The notes under the pieces: model-generated | The model's input: the letters and a program-made list of their open reading frames with translations, nothing else | Told to the model about the DNA's origin: nothing | The model's database searches: none | Shown: piece by piece, positions 25,997-34,024 of the stretch | Numbering within the stretch: position 1 is the first letter of the stretch | How the letters are laid out: each line of letters begins with the position of its first letter | Assembly (NCBI RefSeq): GCF_002929505.1 | Contig: NZ_PJJL01000060.1 | Span: 1-64,000, forward strand | Direction: 5' to 3' | DNA: 64,000 bases | Source: Cryobacterium sp. Y57 | Lineage (GTDB): Bacteria; Actinomycetota; Actinomycetes; Actinomycetales; Microbacteriaceae | Translations under genes and position numbers: made by a program

Positions 25997-27253
25997 ATGC
26001 CCGAGCTGCTGTTTCCGCTAGATTCTTCGAAAAAATTTGAGGACCAAGAGAAGGTGGGGCACAACCGCTGGCATCCCGAAATCCCGCCGGTCGCCACAGT
26101 GAAGCCCGGCACGTCGTTTCGGGTGGATTGCCGCGAATGGTTCGACGGCGCCATCGTGAACGATGACTCGGCCGACGACATTCTCAACGCGCCGCTGCTG
26201 ACCGTGCACAAGCTCAGCGGCCCGTTCGCCGTGGAAGGCGCCCAACCGGGAGACCTGCTGGTAGTGGACATTCTCGATGTGGGACCCATCCCCATGGAAG
26301 ACACCGGACCGCTCGCCGGGCAGGGCTGGGGATACACCGGAATTTTCGCGCGGAACAACGGCGGCGGTTTTCTCACCGATCAGTTTCCCGACGCGTACAA
26401 GGCCATTTGGGATTTCACCGGTCAGACCGCAACCTCACGACACATCCCGAACGTGTCGTTCACCGGGCTCATCCATCCCGGGCTGATGGGTACGGCACCG
26501 TCAGCGAAGCTGCTGGCCACCTGGAACAAGCGAGAAGGTGACCTGATCGCCACCAACCCGCACCGCGTGCCGCCCCTTGCGCTTCCGCCGGAGGCCGAGC
26601 ACGCCGTTCTGGGGTCCCTCGCTCCCTCGGAGTTCGCACGGGTAGCCGGAGAGGCCGCCCGCACCGCACCACCACGCGAAAACGGGGGCAACCAGGACAT
26701 CAAGAACCTGTCCAAGGGCAGCCGGATTTTCTACCCGGTGTTCGTGGACGGCGCCAACCTTTCACTCGGTGACCTGCACTTCTCTCAAGGCGACGGAGAG
26801 ATCACATTCTGCGGGGCTATCGAGATGGGCGGTTTCATCGAGCTGCGCGTGGACATCATCAAGGGCGGTATGGAGACCTACGGGGTGAGCGAGAACGCCA
26901 TCTTCATGCCGGGCAATGTGGAACCGCAGTTCAGCCAGTGGCTGGCCTTCTCCGGAACCTCAGTGACGCTCGACGGCGAACAGCGCTATCTGGACTCGCA
27001 CCTGTCCTACCAGCGGGCCTGCCTGCACGCCATCGACTACCTCACCAAGTTCGGGTACTCGCCAGAACAGGTCTACTTGCTGCTCGGCGCCGCACCCATT
27101 GAAGGCCGGTTGTCGGGCGTGGTCGACATTCCGAACTCCTGCTCGACGGTATACATCCCCACATCGATCTTCGATTTTGATGTGCAGCCGTCAGCCGCCG
27201 GGCCGTTCCAGGTCAATCCGGGAATCGGTGCACCGCGAGCGGCCAACCGGTGA
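25997..27253 (+). CDS. fmdA: formamidase (FmdA/acetamidase family), copy 1
   Basis: The 418-residue product is a complete FmdA: GHNRWHPEIPPVATVKPGTS, then NDDSADD, GPFAVEGAQPGDLLVVDILD, GGGFLTDQFP, NLSKGSRIFYPVFVDGANLS, LHFSQGDGEITFCGAIEMGG and VVDIPNSCSTVYIPT. The family hydrolyses formamide to formate and ammonia in the cytoplasm as a trimer or hexamer. AGAAGGAGAACA gives a strong ribosome binding site before ATG. It is clearly a paralogue of the gene at 27752, and both have an fmdB gene before them. Confidence 0.92.
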   Translation: MPELLFPLDSSKKFEDQEKVGHNRWHPEIPPVATVKPGTSFRVDCREWFDGAIVNDDSADDILNAPLLTVHKLSGPFAVEGAQPGDLLVVDILDVGPIPMEDTGPLAGQGWGYTGIFARNNGGGFLTDQFPDAYKAIWDFTGQTATSRHIPNVSFTGLIHPGLMGTAPSAKLLATWNKREGDLIATNPHRVPPLALPPEAEHAVLGSLAPSEFARVAGEAARTAPPRENGGNQDIKNLSKGSRIFYPVFVDGANLSLGDLHFSQGDGEITFCGAIEMGGFIELRVDIIKGGMETYGVSENAIFMPGNVEPQFSQWLAFSGTSVTLDGEQRYLDSHLSYQRACLHAIDYLTKFGYSPEQVYLLLGAAPIEGRLSGVVDIPNSCSTVYIPTSIFDFDVQPSAAGPFQVNPGIGAPRAANR

Positions 27254-27257
27254 GATG

Positions 27258-27274
27258 CGCCGGGTGATCCGGCG
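27258..27274 (+). terminator. small hairpin after fmdA copy 1
   Basis: CGCCGG-GTGAT-CCGGCG can form a 6-bp stem with a 5-base loop four bases after the fmdA stop. No T-run follows, so it may only slow polymerase or protect the transcript end. It separates the two FmdB-FmdA modules. Confidence 0.3.
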
Positions 27275-27419
27275 AGCAGCAGCAGGAGGCTGACGCCGCT
27301 CTTCAGCCGTATCGGCTCGACTCCCGGTCGACCACAGACCCGGCTCCATCCGATCGAGCATCACAATGGACATTTACTTCCAAATGAATATAAACTAAAT
27401 AGAAAGAAAGGAGATTATC

Positions 27420-27704
27420 ATCCCCCTTTACTCGTTTCGCTGTCCCGATTGCGGAGAGTTCGACGCCGATCTCTCCCTTACCGGAAATACCTCCGATACG
27501 TCCTGCCCGAAGTGTAGACAGAAGGCGACTCGGGTCTTCACTGCTCCTAATTTTGGGTCTCGCTCACGCGCACTGGACAATGCCTTCAGTCAGGCCGGGC
27601 GAAGCAGTGAAGTGCCCGAGGTCGTCCACTCGGTACCTTCCGCGAGACGGGCGTCGGTCGGGCCGGTTCGCGACCCGCGCTATCCACGACTCCCCACGAA
27701 CTGA
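27420..27704 (+). CDS. second FmdB-type zinc ribbon protein, apparent ATC start
   Basis: The frame reads PLYSFRCPDCGEFDADLSLT, later TSCPKCRQKATRVFTAPNFG, and ends with TGA at 27702-27704 (94 residues). Both CxxC pairs and the family start are present. No ATG, GTG, TTG or CTG lies before the first Cys: upstream codons are ATA GAA AGA AAG GAG ATT ATC ATC after a TAA at 27396-27398. The best initiation codon is ATC at 27420, six bases after AAGGAG (27408-27413), exactly where the family has Met. It is either a rare ATC start or a start codon lost by one base change. It precedes fmdA copy 2, as fmdB precedes copy 1. Confidence 0.7.
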   Translation: MPLYSFRCPDCGEFDADLSLTGNTSDTSCPKCRQKATRVFTAPNFGSRSRALDNAFSQAGRSSEVPEVVHSVPSARRASVGPVRDPRYPRLPTN

Positions 27705-27751
27705 CGTCACGTCACCAGCACATTCACTCGATACTCAGCAAAGGACTACTC

Positions 27752-29002
27752 ATGCCAGAAGTCATTTTCAGCGTCGATCAGAACCTTCCCATGGCGCAGC
27801 AATCCGTTCCCGGTCACAACCGTTGGCATCCCGACATTCCTGCGGCGGCGACCGTCAAACCCGGTGCCGAGTTCCGCATCGAGTGCAAGGAGTGGACGGA
27901 CGGTCAGATCGGCAACAACGACTCAGCGGACGATGTTCGCCATGTCGACCTCGACCCCTGCCACATGCTTTCCGGACCAATCAGAATCGAAGGGGCCGAG
28001 CCGGGCGATCTACTCGTTGTCGACATCCTCGATATCGGTCCGGTCCCGCAGACCGTCGGTGAAAACTGCGGTGAAGGATGGGGTTACTCGGGTATTTTCG
28101 CGAAGGTCAACGGTGGTGGGTTCCTGACCGACTATTACCCCGAGGCCTACAAGGCCATCTGGGATTTCAGTGGCCAAACCTGCACATCGCGTCACGTTCC
28201 CGGGGTGAAGTACACCGGCATCGCGCACCCCGGACTCTTCGGCACGGCCCCCTCACCCGATCTGCTGGCGAGCTGGAACCGTCGCGAGCAGGCGCTGATC
28301 GACACCGACCCGCATCGTGTTCCCGCACTCGCACTGCCACCCACGGTCCGCGGAACGCTCGCAGGCACGGCAAGCGGAGACGTGGCCGACCGCATCGCCA
28401 GAGAGGGTGCGCGCACCGTTCCTCCCCGAGAGCACGGTGGCAACATGGACATCAAGAACCTCTCGCGGGGCAGCAGGATCTTCTACCCGGTCTTCGTTGA
28501 CGGTGCGCTGCTCTCGGGCGGCGACCTGCACTTCAGCCAGGGCGACGGCGAGATCAATTTTTGTGGTGCCATCGAAATGGGTGGCTATATCGATATGCGC
28601 GTCGACCTCATCAAGGGAGGAATGGAGAAGTTCGGCATCCACAGGAACCCAGTCTTCATGCCGGGGCGCGTCGCGCCGCTGTACTCTGAGTGGCTGACAT
28701 TCGTGGGGATCTCGGTCGATCACCGTGACAACACAAACCTGTACATGGACGCCACGGAGGCCTACCGCAACGCCTGTCTGAACGCGATCGAATACCTGAC
28801 CAAGTGGGGTTACACCGGAGAGCAGGCGTACCTGATCCTCGGCACGTCCCCCATCGAGGGTCGCATCGGTGGCGTCGTCGACATACCGAATGCGGCTTGT
28901 TCGGTGTTCCTTCCGACCGAGATCTTCGATTTCGATGTGCGTCCGAACGGTGACGGACCGGTCTACACCGACCGAGGACAGGTGGCCGTCGCCTCCTCCT
29001 GA
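27752..29002 (+). CDS. formamidase (FmdA/acetamidase family), copy 2
   Basis: A 416-residue paralogue of the gene at 25997, alike along its whole length (GHNRWHPDIPAAATVKPGAE, NNDSADD, GAEPGDLLVVDILDIGPVPQ, LSRGSRIFYPVFVDGALLSG, LHFSQGDGEINFCGAIEMGG). Differences lie around the segment DLDPCHMLSGP, which is closer to well-known formamidases than LTVHKLSGP of copy 1, so the two may prefer different amides. AAAGGACTACTC precedes ATG. It is last in the amide operon. Confidence 0.9.
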   Translation: MPEVIFSVDQNLPMAQQSVPGHNRWHPDIPAAATVKPGAEFRIECKEWTDGQIGNNDSADDVRHVDLDPCHMLSGPIRIEGAEPGDLLVVDILDIGPVPQTVGENCGEGWGYSGIFAKVNGGGFLTDYYPEAYKAIWDFSGQTCTSRHVPGVKYTGIAHPGLFGTAPSPDLLASWNRREQALIDTDPHRVPALALPPTVRGTLAGTASGDVADRIAREGARTVPPREHGGNMDIKNLSRGSRIFYPVFVDGALLSGGDLHFSQGDGEINFCGAIEMGGYIDMRVDLIKGGMEKFGIHRNPVFMPGRVAPLYSEWLTFVGISVDHRDNTNLYMDATEAYRNACLNAIEYLTKWGYTGEQAYLILGTSPIEGRIGGVVDIPNAACSVFLPTEIFDFDVRPNGDGPVYTDRGQVAVASS

Positions 29003-29082
29003 GTGAATCGACGCGAGGCCGAACCCGCACAACACCGGATGGATCGGCGCCGTATCATCTGCTCGATGTGATGGCGGCCCTC

Positions 29083-30177
29083 TCAGAGGGTCGTGATCAC
29101 GTCGAAATCTGCCACGGTGGCCCGCGCCAAGTGCACCTTCTGCTGAAGATGGCCGCGCCTCAACTCGACGGCTCCCCGTGGACCGTCGTAACCGACCCCC
29201 TCCGACACCGCGGTCAGGCAGTGCACGTCGAGGCACTGCGCGGCGCGAATCAGGCTCGCTAAAACAGTGATGCCCTCGTAGCAGGACTCAGCTTGGTTGT
29301 TCAGCGGAGGCGCATCCGCTCCAAAGTTGTCGGTGTACTCGCCGACGAGATCGAGCGAGCCTGCCGTTGACAGCGAGCGAAAATAGCCAGCGGAGACGTA
29401 CATCTCGTCGATCGCACCGGGGCCGGACGCGATCAGCATGTTCTCTTCCATCAGCGGTGAAAAGCGGATGACGCGGTGCTGCATGTGTTCGCGTGCGAAG
29501 GCGCGATTGAAAGCAACGGCATCTTGCCCGACCAGGAACATGAGCACGCCGTCTGCTCCGGAACGGCTGAGCCGCCTGACCAGGGGTGCGAAGTCCTCCG
29601 TACCTAATTGAACGAACTGCGAGCCGACCACCTGCAAGCCCAGCGCCCTCGCGTAGCTCATTGCCGCGGTCGCCGAACGACGCGGCCACACATAGTCATC
29701 TCCCACGATGAACCAGCGACGCACTCCGAGCTGATCGCGCAGCCAGGACAGGGCGGGCGCGATCTGCATCGGGGGAGTCTCTCCCGAACAGAAGACTCCG
29801 GGACGACGCTCCCCGCCCTCGTACAAGGAGGTGTAGACATAGGGGATACGGCCCGCCATAACCGGAACGAGATGACTTCTTACGGATGAGATGTGCCAGC
29901 CCGTCAGTGCTTGAATACGCCCACGATCGATCAGCTTCGCCACTGTCTGGGCGATCTGCGGGGGCGGCGCCCCCGCATCGATGGTCTCGATCTCCACTCG
30001 ACGGCCGAGCAGCCCCGTCTTGTTCAGCTTGGAAACACACAATTCGGCTATGGCCTCGCACGACGGCCCGAATATTCCTGCCGGCCCTTGCAGCGGAACG
30101 GCCAACCCGATTCGTATCGTGTCATCGAGGACCGGAGCGCTGTGTCGGTGTCTGTGTCGGCGCTTATACTTTGCCAA
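29083..30177 (-). CDS. amide/urea-type binding protein without signal peptide (AmiC/FmdD-like)
   Basis: A periplasmic-binding-protein type I fold of the leucine/urea/amide group: IRIGLAVPLQGPAGIFGPSC, GRRVEIETIDAGAPP, TGWHISSVRSHLVP, WFIVGDDYVWPRRSA, RVIRFSPLMEENM and NQAESCYEGI. No signal peptide or lipobox is present; the N-terminus is KYKRRHRHRHS, so it should stay in the cytoplasm. This is like AmiC of Pseudomonas, which senses amides and controls the amidase operon, although no AmiR-like gene is seen. A longer start (TTG 30201) is possible; TTG 30177 has a better-placed AAGGGT. It converges on fmdA copy 2 and is divergent from marR. Confidence 0.75.
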   Translation of the reverse strand: MAKYKRRHRHRHSAPVLDDTIRIGLAVPLQGPAGIFGPSCEAIAELCVSKLNKTGLLGRRVEIETIDAGAPPPQIAQTVAKLIDRGRIQALTGWHISSVRSHLVPVMAGRIPYVYTSLYEGGERRPGVFCSGETPPMQIAPALSWLRDQLGVRRWFIVGDDYVWPRRSATAAMSYARALGLQVVGSQFVQLGTEDFAPLVRRLSRSGADGVLMFLVGQDAVAFNRAFAREHMQHRVIRFSPLMEENMLIASGPGAIDEMYVSAGYFRSLSTAGSLDLVGEYTDNFGADAPPLNNQAESCYEGITVLASLIRAAQCLDVHCLTAVSEGVGYDGPRGAVELRRGHLQQKVHLARATVADFDVITTL

Positions 30178-30206
30178 GAGAACACCCTTGTTCGCGTGCA
30201 AATGGA

Positions 30207-30230
30207 TTACTTCGACTTAGTCTTGAGTAA
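30207..30230. promoter_or_regulatory. candidate MarR operator
   Basis: TTACT (30207-30211) and AGTAA (30226-30230) flank GACTTAGTC (30214-30222), giving a nested, slightly offset dyad between the divergent AmiC-like and MarR genes. This is a typical place and size for a MarR site that controls both genes. Confidence 0.4.
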
Positions 30231-30276
30231 AAAGTAGCCTATTGTGCATTGTTCATTCCGGTTGGAAAGGAAGAAA

Positions 30277-30744
30277 ATGCAAGCGTCACCCTCCGACGGC
30301 GCGAACCTACCCGTGGACGGACCGAACATCCAGCTGGTTTCTCAAGCAAACCAGCTGTTTACGGGGCACATCGAACATCGACTCCGAGAACACGGGATTA
30401 GCCTCGACCAGTGGCGCGTACTGTCATATCTCTTCGACCACACGGCTTCGCCGATGGCGGAGTTGGCGGCCGCGACGAATATCACGGGGCCAACGCTGAC
30501 GCGAGTGGTCGATCAACTTATCGAGATGGCGCTCTGTTATCGCAACGTCGACTCCGCGGATCGCCGCCGAGTGCTGGCTTATCTCTCCAAGCGGGGACGC
30601 TCCGTCGTGCGAGAGCTGCTTCCTCTGATCCATGAGGCGGAGGCCGAGGTGACCTCCCATCTGTCACCGAAGGAGAACCGAGAGCTCATCCGCCTGCTGG
30701 CGCACCTCGTCGAGGGAAACGGCCGGAACCGCGCAACTATTTAG
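30277..30744 (+). CDS. MarR family transcriptional regulator
   Basis: A ~155-residue winged-helix protein: IEHRLREHGISLDQWRVLSY, ASPMAELAAATNITGPTLTR, VVDQLIEMALCYRNVDSADR then RRVLAYLSKRG is the MarR DNA-binding domain with the wing. ATG 30277 follows AAAGGAAGAAA and is preferred over an upstream ATG at 30244. Divergent from the AmiC-like gene, it is likely the regulator of the amide cluster, sensing an amide or another small molecule; this is inference from position. Confidence 0.82.
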   Translation: MQASPSDGANLPVDGPNIQLVSQANQLFTGHIEHRLREHGISLDQWRVLSYLFDHTASPMAELAAATNITGPTLTRVVDQLIEMALCYRNVDSADRRRVLAYLSKRGRSVVRELLPLIHEAEAEVTSHLSPKENRELIRLLAHLVEGNGRNRATI

Positions 30745-30948
30745 GGGTGCCCTCTCACTAGTTTCCGCCATCCCAACCTGCGCCGCACAATCACAGCGGG
30801 AGTGAATAAGGGCGAGGCCCGAAGGACTGCAGCGCGAGCTGTGTACTTCGACCGCTTTGGAGAGATCCGCGCCCGGTCCTCCGAGGAATAGTGCTATCGA
30901 CAAGGTCGACCAGCGCGGTAGCTGATGAGTTCAGGTTCGGGATACGAA
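30745..30948. other. intergenic region after marR
   Basis: About 200 bases with no supported gene. A promoter for the thiamine riboswitch transcript follows directly. Confidence 0.4.
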
Positions 30949-30977
30949 TTCACCGGTACCGGGCGGTTGCGTATACT
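30949..30977 (+). promoter_or_regulatory. predicted promoter of TPP riboswitch 1
   Basis: TTCACC (30949-30954) and TATACT (30972-30977) are separated by 17 bases and resemble vegetative -35 and -10 boxes (four and five of six consensus bases). The start of transcription would be near 30984, directly before the conserved riboswitch core. Confidence 0.5.
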
Positions 30978-30985
30978 CAGTCCCA

Positions 30986-31073
30986 GCGACACGGGGTGCC
31001 GACTGGATGACGGTCGGCTGAGATGACACCCGTTGAACCTGATCTAGTTCGAACTAGCGAAGGGATGTCACGG
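30986..31073 (+). ncRNA. TPP riboswitch (THI element) 1
   Basis: The aptamer is easily recognised: ACGGGGTGCCGAC at the 5' side, GGCTGAGATGACACCCG, then GAACCTGATCTAGTTCGAAC and TAGCGAAGGGATGTCACG. These are the conserved THI-box parts, including CTGAGA (pyrimidine-binding J3-2) and the GAACCTGATC helix. It binds thiamine diphosphate. The expression platform is a hairpin covering the ribosome binding site of the SDR gene (31111-31132), so it most likely blocks translation when thiamine is plentiful. Confidence 0.92.
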
Positions 31074-31110
31074 AGAATTACGTGTACCGCAGTGGTGCCG
31101 GATCTCGTCC

Positions 31111-31132
31111 TTTCGCCTTACCTAAGGTGAAG
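31111..31132 (+). promoter_or_regulatory. ribosome-binding-site-hiding hairpin of riboswitch 1
   Basis: TTTCGCCTT (31111-31119) can pair with AAGGTGAAG (31124-31132), nine pairs with two G-U, around the loop ACCT. The right arm is the ribosome binding site of the SDR gene (ATG 31139). This makes translation control by the TPP riboswitch the best reading. Confidence 0.6.
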
Positions 31133-31138
31133 AAAAGT

Positions 31139-31903
31139 ATGCAAATAGCAGAACAGATTGTCCTGGTCACCGGCGGTGCACGCGGCTTGGGTACAAGCAT
31201 TGTGCACGCTTTCGCGGCTCAGGGCGCCCGGGTGGTCATCAACTATCGCAACAGCGCCGCAGCGGCGGAGGCCCTGGCTGCCAACTACGGCCCTGAACAC
31301 GCTTTTGCTGTGCGGGCCGACGTCACCGACCGATCCCAGGTCGCAGCAATATTCACGCAGGCTCAGGCACATTTCGGCTCCACCGTGACGACGGTGGTCA
31401 ATAATGCGTTGGCCGATTTCCGCTTCAACGGCGATGCCCGCTCCGGCGCTGCCGACATCAGTTGGGACGAGTTTGAGGCGCAGTTCTCGGGCAGCGTCCG
31501 CGGTGCCCTAAACACGACCCAGCAGGCGCTGGCCGGAATGCGCGAGGCCGGTTTTGGCCGCATTATCAACATCGGCACGAACCTGTTCCAAAACCCGGTG
31601 GTGCCGTACCACGACTACACCGCAGCCAAGGCCGCACTACTCTCCCTGACCCGCACCCTCGCCTCAGACCTTGGCCTGCACAATATCGCGGTGAACATGG
31701 TCTCCGGCGGGCTGTTGCGCACCACGGATGCCAGCGCAGCCACCCCCGAGGACGTGTTCGACTTCATCGCCACGTCCACCCCACTGCGCAGGGTGACAAC
31801 CCCAGCCGAATTTGCCGATGCGGTACTTTTTTTTGCCTCCCCCTGGGCGCGGTCGGTTACCGGGCAGAACCTGATGGTCGACGGCGGCCTGGTGATGAAC
31901 TAG
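31139..31903 (+). CDS. short-chain dehydrogenase/reductase under TPP control
   Basis: A ~254-residue SDR: IVLVTGGARGLGTSIVHAFA is the TGxxxGxG cofactor motif, VVNNALADF replaces the usual NNAG, and YTAAKAALL carries the catalytic Tyr and Lys. The position of the catalytic Ser is Thr (IGTNL). An NADP-type Asn-Tyr-Arg (NYRNS) after strand 2 suggests NADPH. ATG 31139 is chosen since its ribosome binding site is part of the riboswitch hairpin. It shares a transcript with the flavin monooxygenase 13 bases downstream. The TPP riboswitch indicates a role in thiamine salvage or precursor conversion, but no known thiamine enzyme of this kind comes to mind. Confidence 0.85.
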   Translation: MQIAEQIVLVTGGARGLGTSIVHAFAAQGARVVINYRNSAAAAEALAANYGPEHAFAVRADVTDRSQVAAIFTQAQAHFGSTVTTVVNNALADFRFNGDARSGAADISWDEFEAQFSGSVRGALNTTQQALAGMREAGFGRIINIGTNLFQNPVVPYHDYTAAKAALLSLTRTLASDLGLHNIAVNMVSGGLLRTTDASAATPEDVFDFIATSTPLRRVTTPAEFADAVLFFASPWARSVTGQNLMVDGGLVMN

Positions 31904-31916
31904 GGCCTCGCCGGTC

Positions 31917-33233
31917 ATGTCTGCCCTGCGCCAGCTTCACTTCAATGCATTCCTCATGGGTTGTGGCCACCACGGTGCCGCTTGGCGGCGGCCGCAGTCA
32001 CCCATAGAAGAGTTGGGAAACATCAGTTTCTACGAACGGCTCGCCCAAAGCGCCGAACGCGGCCTCTTTGACGCCGTGTTCTTCGCCGACGGGCACGCCG
32101 TCAATGATGTGAGCACCGGCCCGCGATGGTTTCTTGAGCCGTTGACGGCGATAGCCGCGATGGCGCGGGCGACGAGCCGGATCGGGCTGGTCAGCACCGT
32201 CTCGGCCACTTTTTACACGCCTTTCCACGCTGCGCGCATGCTTGCATCCCTGGATCACATCAGTAAGGGGCGCATTGGCTGGAATGTGGTCACTTCAATG
32301 TTTGACGCCGAAGCCCGCAACCATGGAATGGACGCGCTGCCCTCACATGATCAGCGCTACAGCCGGGCAGGGGAGTTCATCGAGGTGGCACTGAAATTGT
32401 GGGATTCATGGGAGGACGATGCTCTGGTCCTGGACCGCGGAGGTCTCTATGCTGACCCGGCCCGGGTGCGAGCGATCGGCCACTCCGGCGAACACTTCCA
32501 AGTAGACGGCCCGCTGACGGTGCCGCGCCCGCCGCAAGGTCGACCGGTATTGTTCCAGGCCGGCGCCTCCGACCCCGGCCGGGAGCTCGCCGCCCGTTAT
32601 GCCGAAGGAATCTATGCGGTGGCATATGACCTGGCCAGCGGGCAGGAGTATTACCAAGATGTGAAGAAGCGCATTGCCGCTGCCGGCCGCGATCCGGATG
32701 CGGTGTTGATCATGCCCGGTCTCGTGACTTATATAGGGTCTACACAAGCGCAGGCTCAGGCAAAGCAGGCAGAGGTCGACGCCCTCCTGCCGACCGAGCA
32801 GTCGCTCGCGCAGCTGGGAACGTTCGTGCAACAGGATTGCAGTAACTGGGATTTGGATGCGCCGGTGCCGTCGCTGCTGCCGCTGGCCGGCTTCACCGGG
32901 CCGCAGGGCCGGTATGCGACCATCCTACGAATTATTCAGGCTGAGCAGCCCACGGTCAGACAGTTACTGGGCCGGCTTGCCGCCGGCGGCGGGCATTGCA
33001 CCATGGTCGGAACGCCGGAGCAGATCGCCGACCAAATCGAGCTGTGGTTTCATTCCGGTGCCGCAGACGGCTTCAATGTCATGCCACCGCTGCTGCCGGA
33101 ATCCTTGGACGAGTTCGTGGACCGGGTGATCCCTGTGTTGCAAAGGCGCGGCCTGTTCCGCACCCGCTATACCGCCGATACCTTGCGTGGGCACCTGGGG
33201 CTACAACGCCCCACGGTCGGCGCTGACGTTTAG
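31917..33233 (+). CDS. NtaA/SnaA/DszA-type FMN-dependent monooxygenase under TPP control
   Basis: The 438-residue product is a class C flavin monooxygenase of the nitrilotriacetate/DszA group: LHFNAFLMGCGHHGAAWRRP, ERGLFDAVFFADGHAVND, RIGLVSTVSATFYTPFHAAR, LDHISKGRIGWNVVTSMFDA, then HDQRYSRAGEFIEVALKLWD and PVLFQAGASDPGRELAARYA. These enzymes use FMNH2 from a separate reductase to oxidise S- or N-containing compounds, often cleaving C-S or C-N bonds. It is the second gene behind TPP riboswitch 1 and ends 4 bases inside the stop region of the convergent thiZ-like gene. A thiazole or pyrimidine breakdown product of thiamine is a plausible substrate, by context only. Confidence 0.85.
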   Translation: MSALRQLHFNAFLMGCGHHGAAWRRPQSPIEELGNISFYERLAQSAERGLFDAVFFADGHAVNDVSTGPRWFLEPLTAIAAMARATSRIGLVSTVSATFYTPFHAARMLASLDHISKGRIGWNVVTSMFDAEARNHGMDALPSHDQRYSRAGEFIEVALKLWDSWEDDALVLDRGGLYADPARVRAIGHSGEHFQVDGPLTVPRPPQGRPVLFQAGASDPGRELAARYAEGIYAVAYDLASGQEYYQDVKKRIAAAGRDPDAVLIMPGLVTYIGSTQAQAQAKQAEVDALLPTEQSLAQLGTFVQQDCSNWDLDAPVPSLLPLAGFTGPQGRYATILRIIQAEQPTVRQLLGRLAAGGGHCTMVGTPEQIADQIELWFHSGAADGFNVMPPLLPESLDEFVDRVIPVLQRRGLFRTRYTADTLRGHLGLQRPTVGADV

Positions 33234-34024
33234 GGTGCTCTGGACGAGCGGGTTTCCTCGTGCAGGGTCGCCAGGAGCGTGCGTTCGTATCCGGCGAACT
33301 CTGCCGAGGTGGTCATCGACAGCGCGCGCGGCCGCGGCAGGTCGATGGTCAGGTTCAGCCGCACGCATGCCGGCCGCGCACTGAGAACGACCACCCGATC
33401 GGCCAGGTAAATCGCCTCACGGATATCGTGGGTGATCAGCACCGCAGTCCAGGCGTTTTGGGACCACACCCCCTGCAACCAGGACTGCATGTCCGTGCGG
33501 GTGAGGGAATCCAAAGCCCCGAAGGGTTCGTCCAACAGCAGGACCTCTCTGCCCTGCACCACGGTGCGCAGCAAGGCCGCGCGCTGGCGCATGCCCCCGG
33601 AGAGTTCGAAAGGATGTGAATCTTCAAAACCGGACAGGCCGAAGGCCGCAAAGAGACTGGCCGCCCGTGCTCGGGCGATCTTCTTTGTTTCTCCCGCAAC
33701 CTCGAGGCCGAGGGATGTGTTCTCCAGAATGCTGCGCCATGGGAACAACAAATCCTTTTGCGGCATGTACGCAAAGTGTTCATGTTGACCGGTGACGACA
33801 TCCCCGTCGACGAGGATCTCCCCGGAACTGGCCGTCTCCAGGCCGGCCATGATGTTGAACATGGTGCTCTTGCCGCATCCGCTCGGACCGATCACGGCAA
33901 CGAATTCACCCGGCTGCGCCGAGAAGGCGACGTCGTCGAGGACCGACCGTACCTGCCCGTGGCCGAGCAGAAACGACTTACATATTCCGCGCAGTTCGAT
34001 CTTCGGGGGCGTTGCCTCAACCAT
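33230..34024 (-). CDS. thiZ: ABC transporter ATPase, ThiZ type
   Basis: About 264 residues from ATG 34022-34024. Walker A is GPSGCGKST at about 46-54, the signature is LSGGMRQRAALLRT, and Walker B is EVLLLDEPFGALD. MPQKDLLFPWRSILEN is the Q-loop form of nitrate/taurine/ThiZ-type ATPases. The start overlaps the permease end by 8 bases. It powers uptake together with the ThiX-like permease and ThiY-like binding protein, all transcribed from TPP riboswitch 2. Confidence 0.85.
   Translation of the reverse strand: MVEATPPKIELRGICKSFLLGHGQVRSVLDDVAFSAQPGEFVAVIGPSGCGKSTMFNIMAGLETASSGEILVDGDVVTGQHEHFAYMPQKDLLFPWRSILENTSLGLEVAGETKKIARARAASLFAAFGLSGFEDSHPFELSGGMRQRAALLRTVVQGREVLLLDEPFGALDSLTRTDMQSWLQGVWSQNAWTAVLITHDIREAIYLADRVVVLSARPACVRLNLTIDLPRPRALSMTTSAEFAGYERTLLATLHEETRSSRAP

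Noticed and set aside
28253-29236. 327-codon minus-strand frame
   Set aside because: Antisense to formamidase copy 2, no motif.
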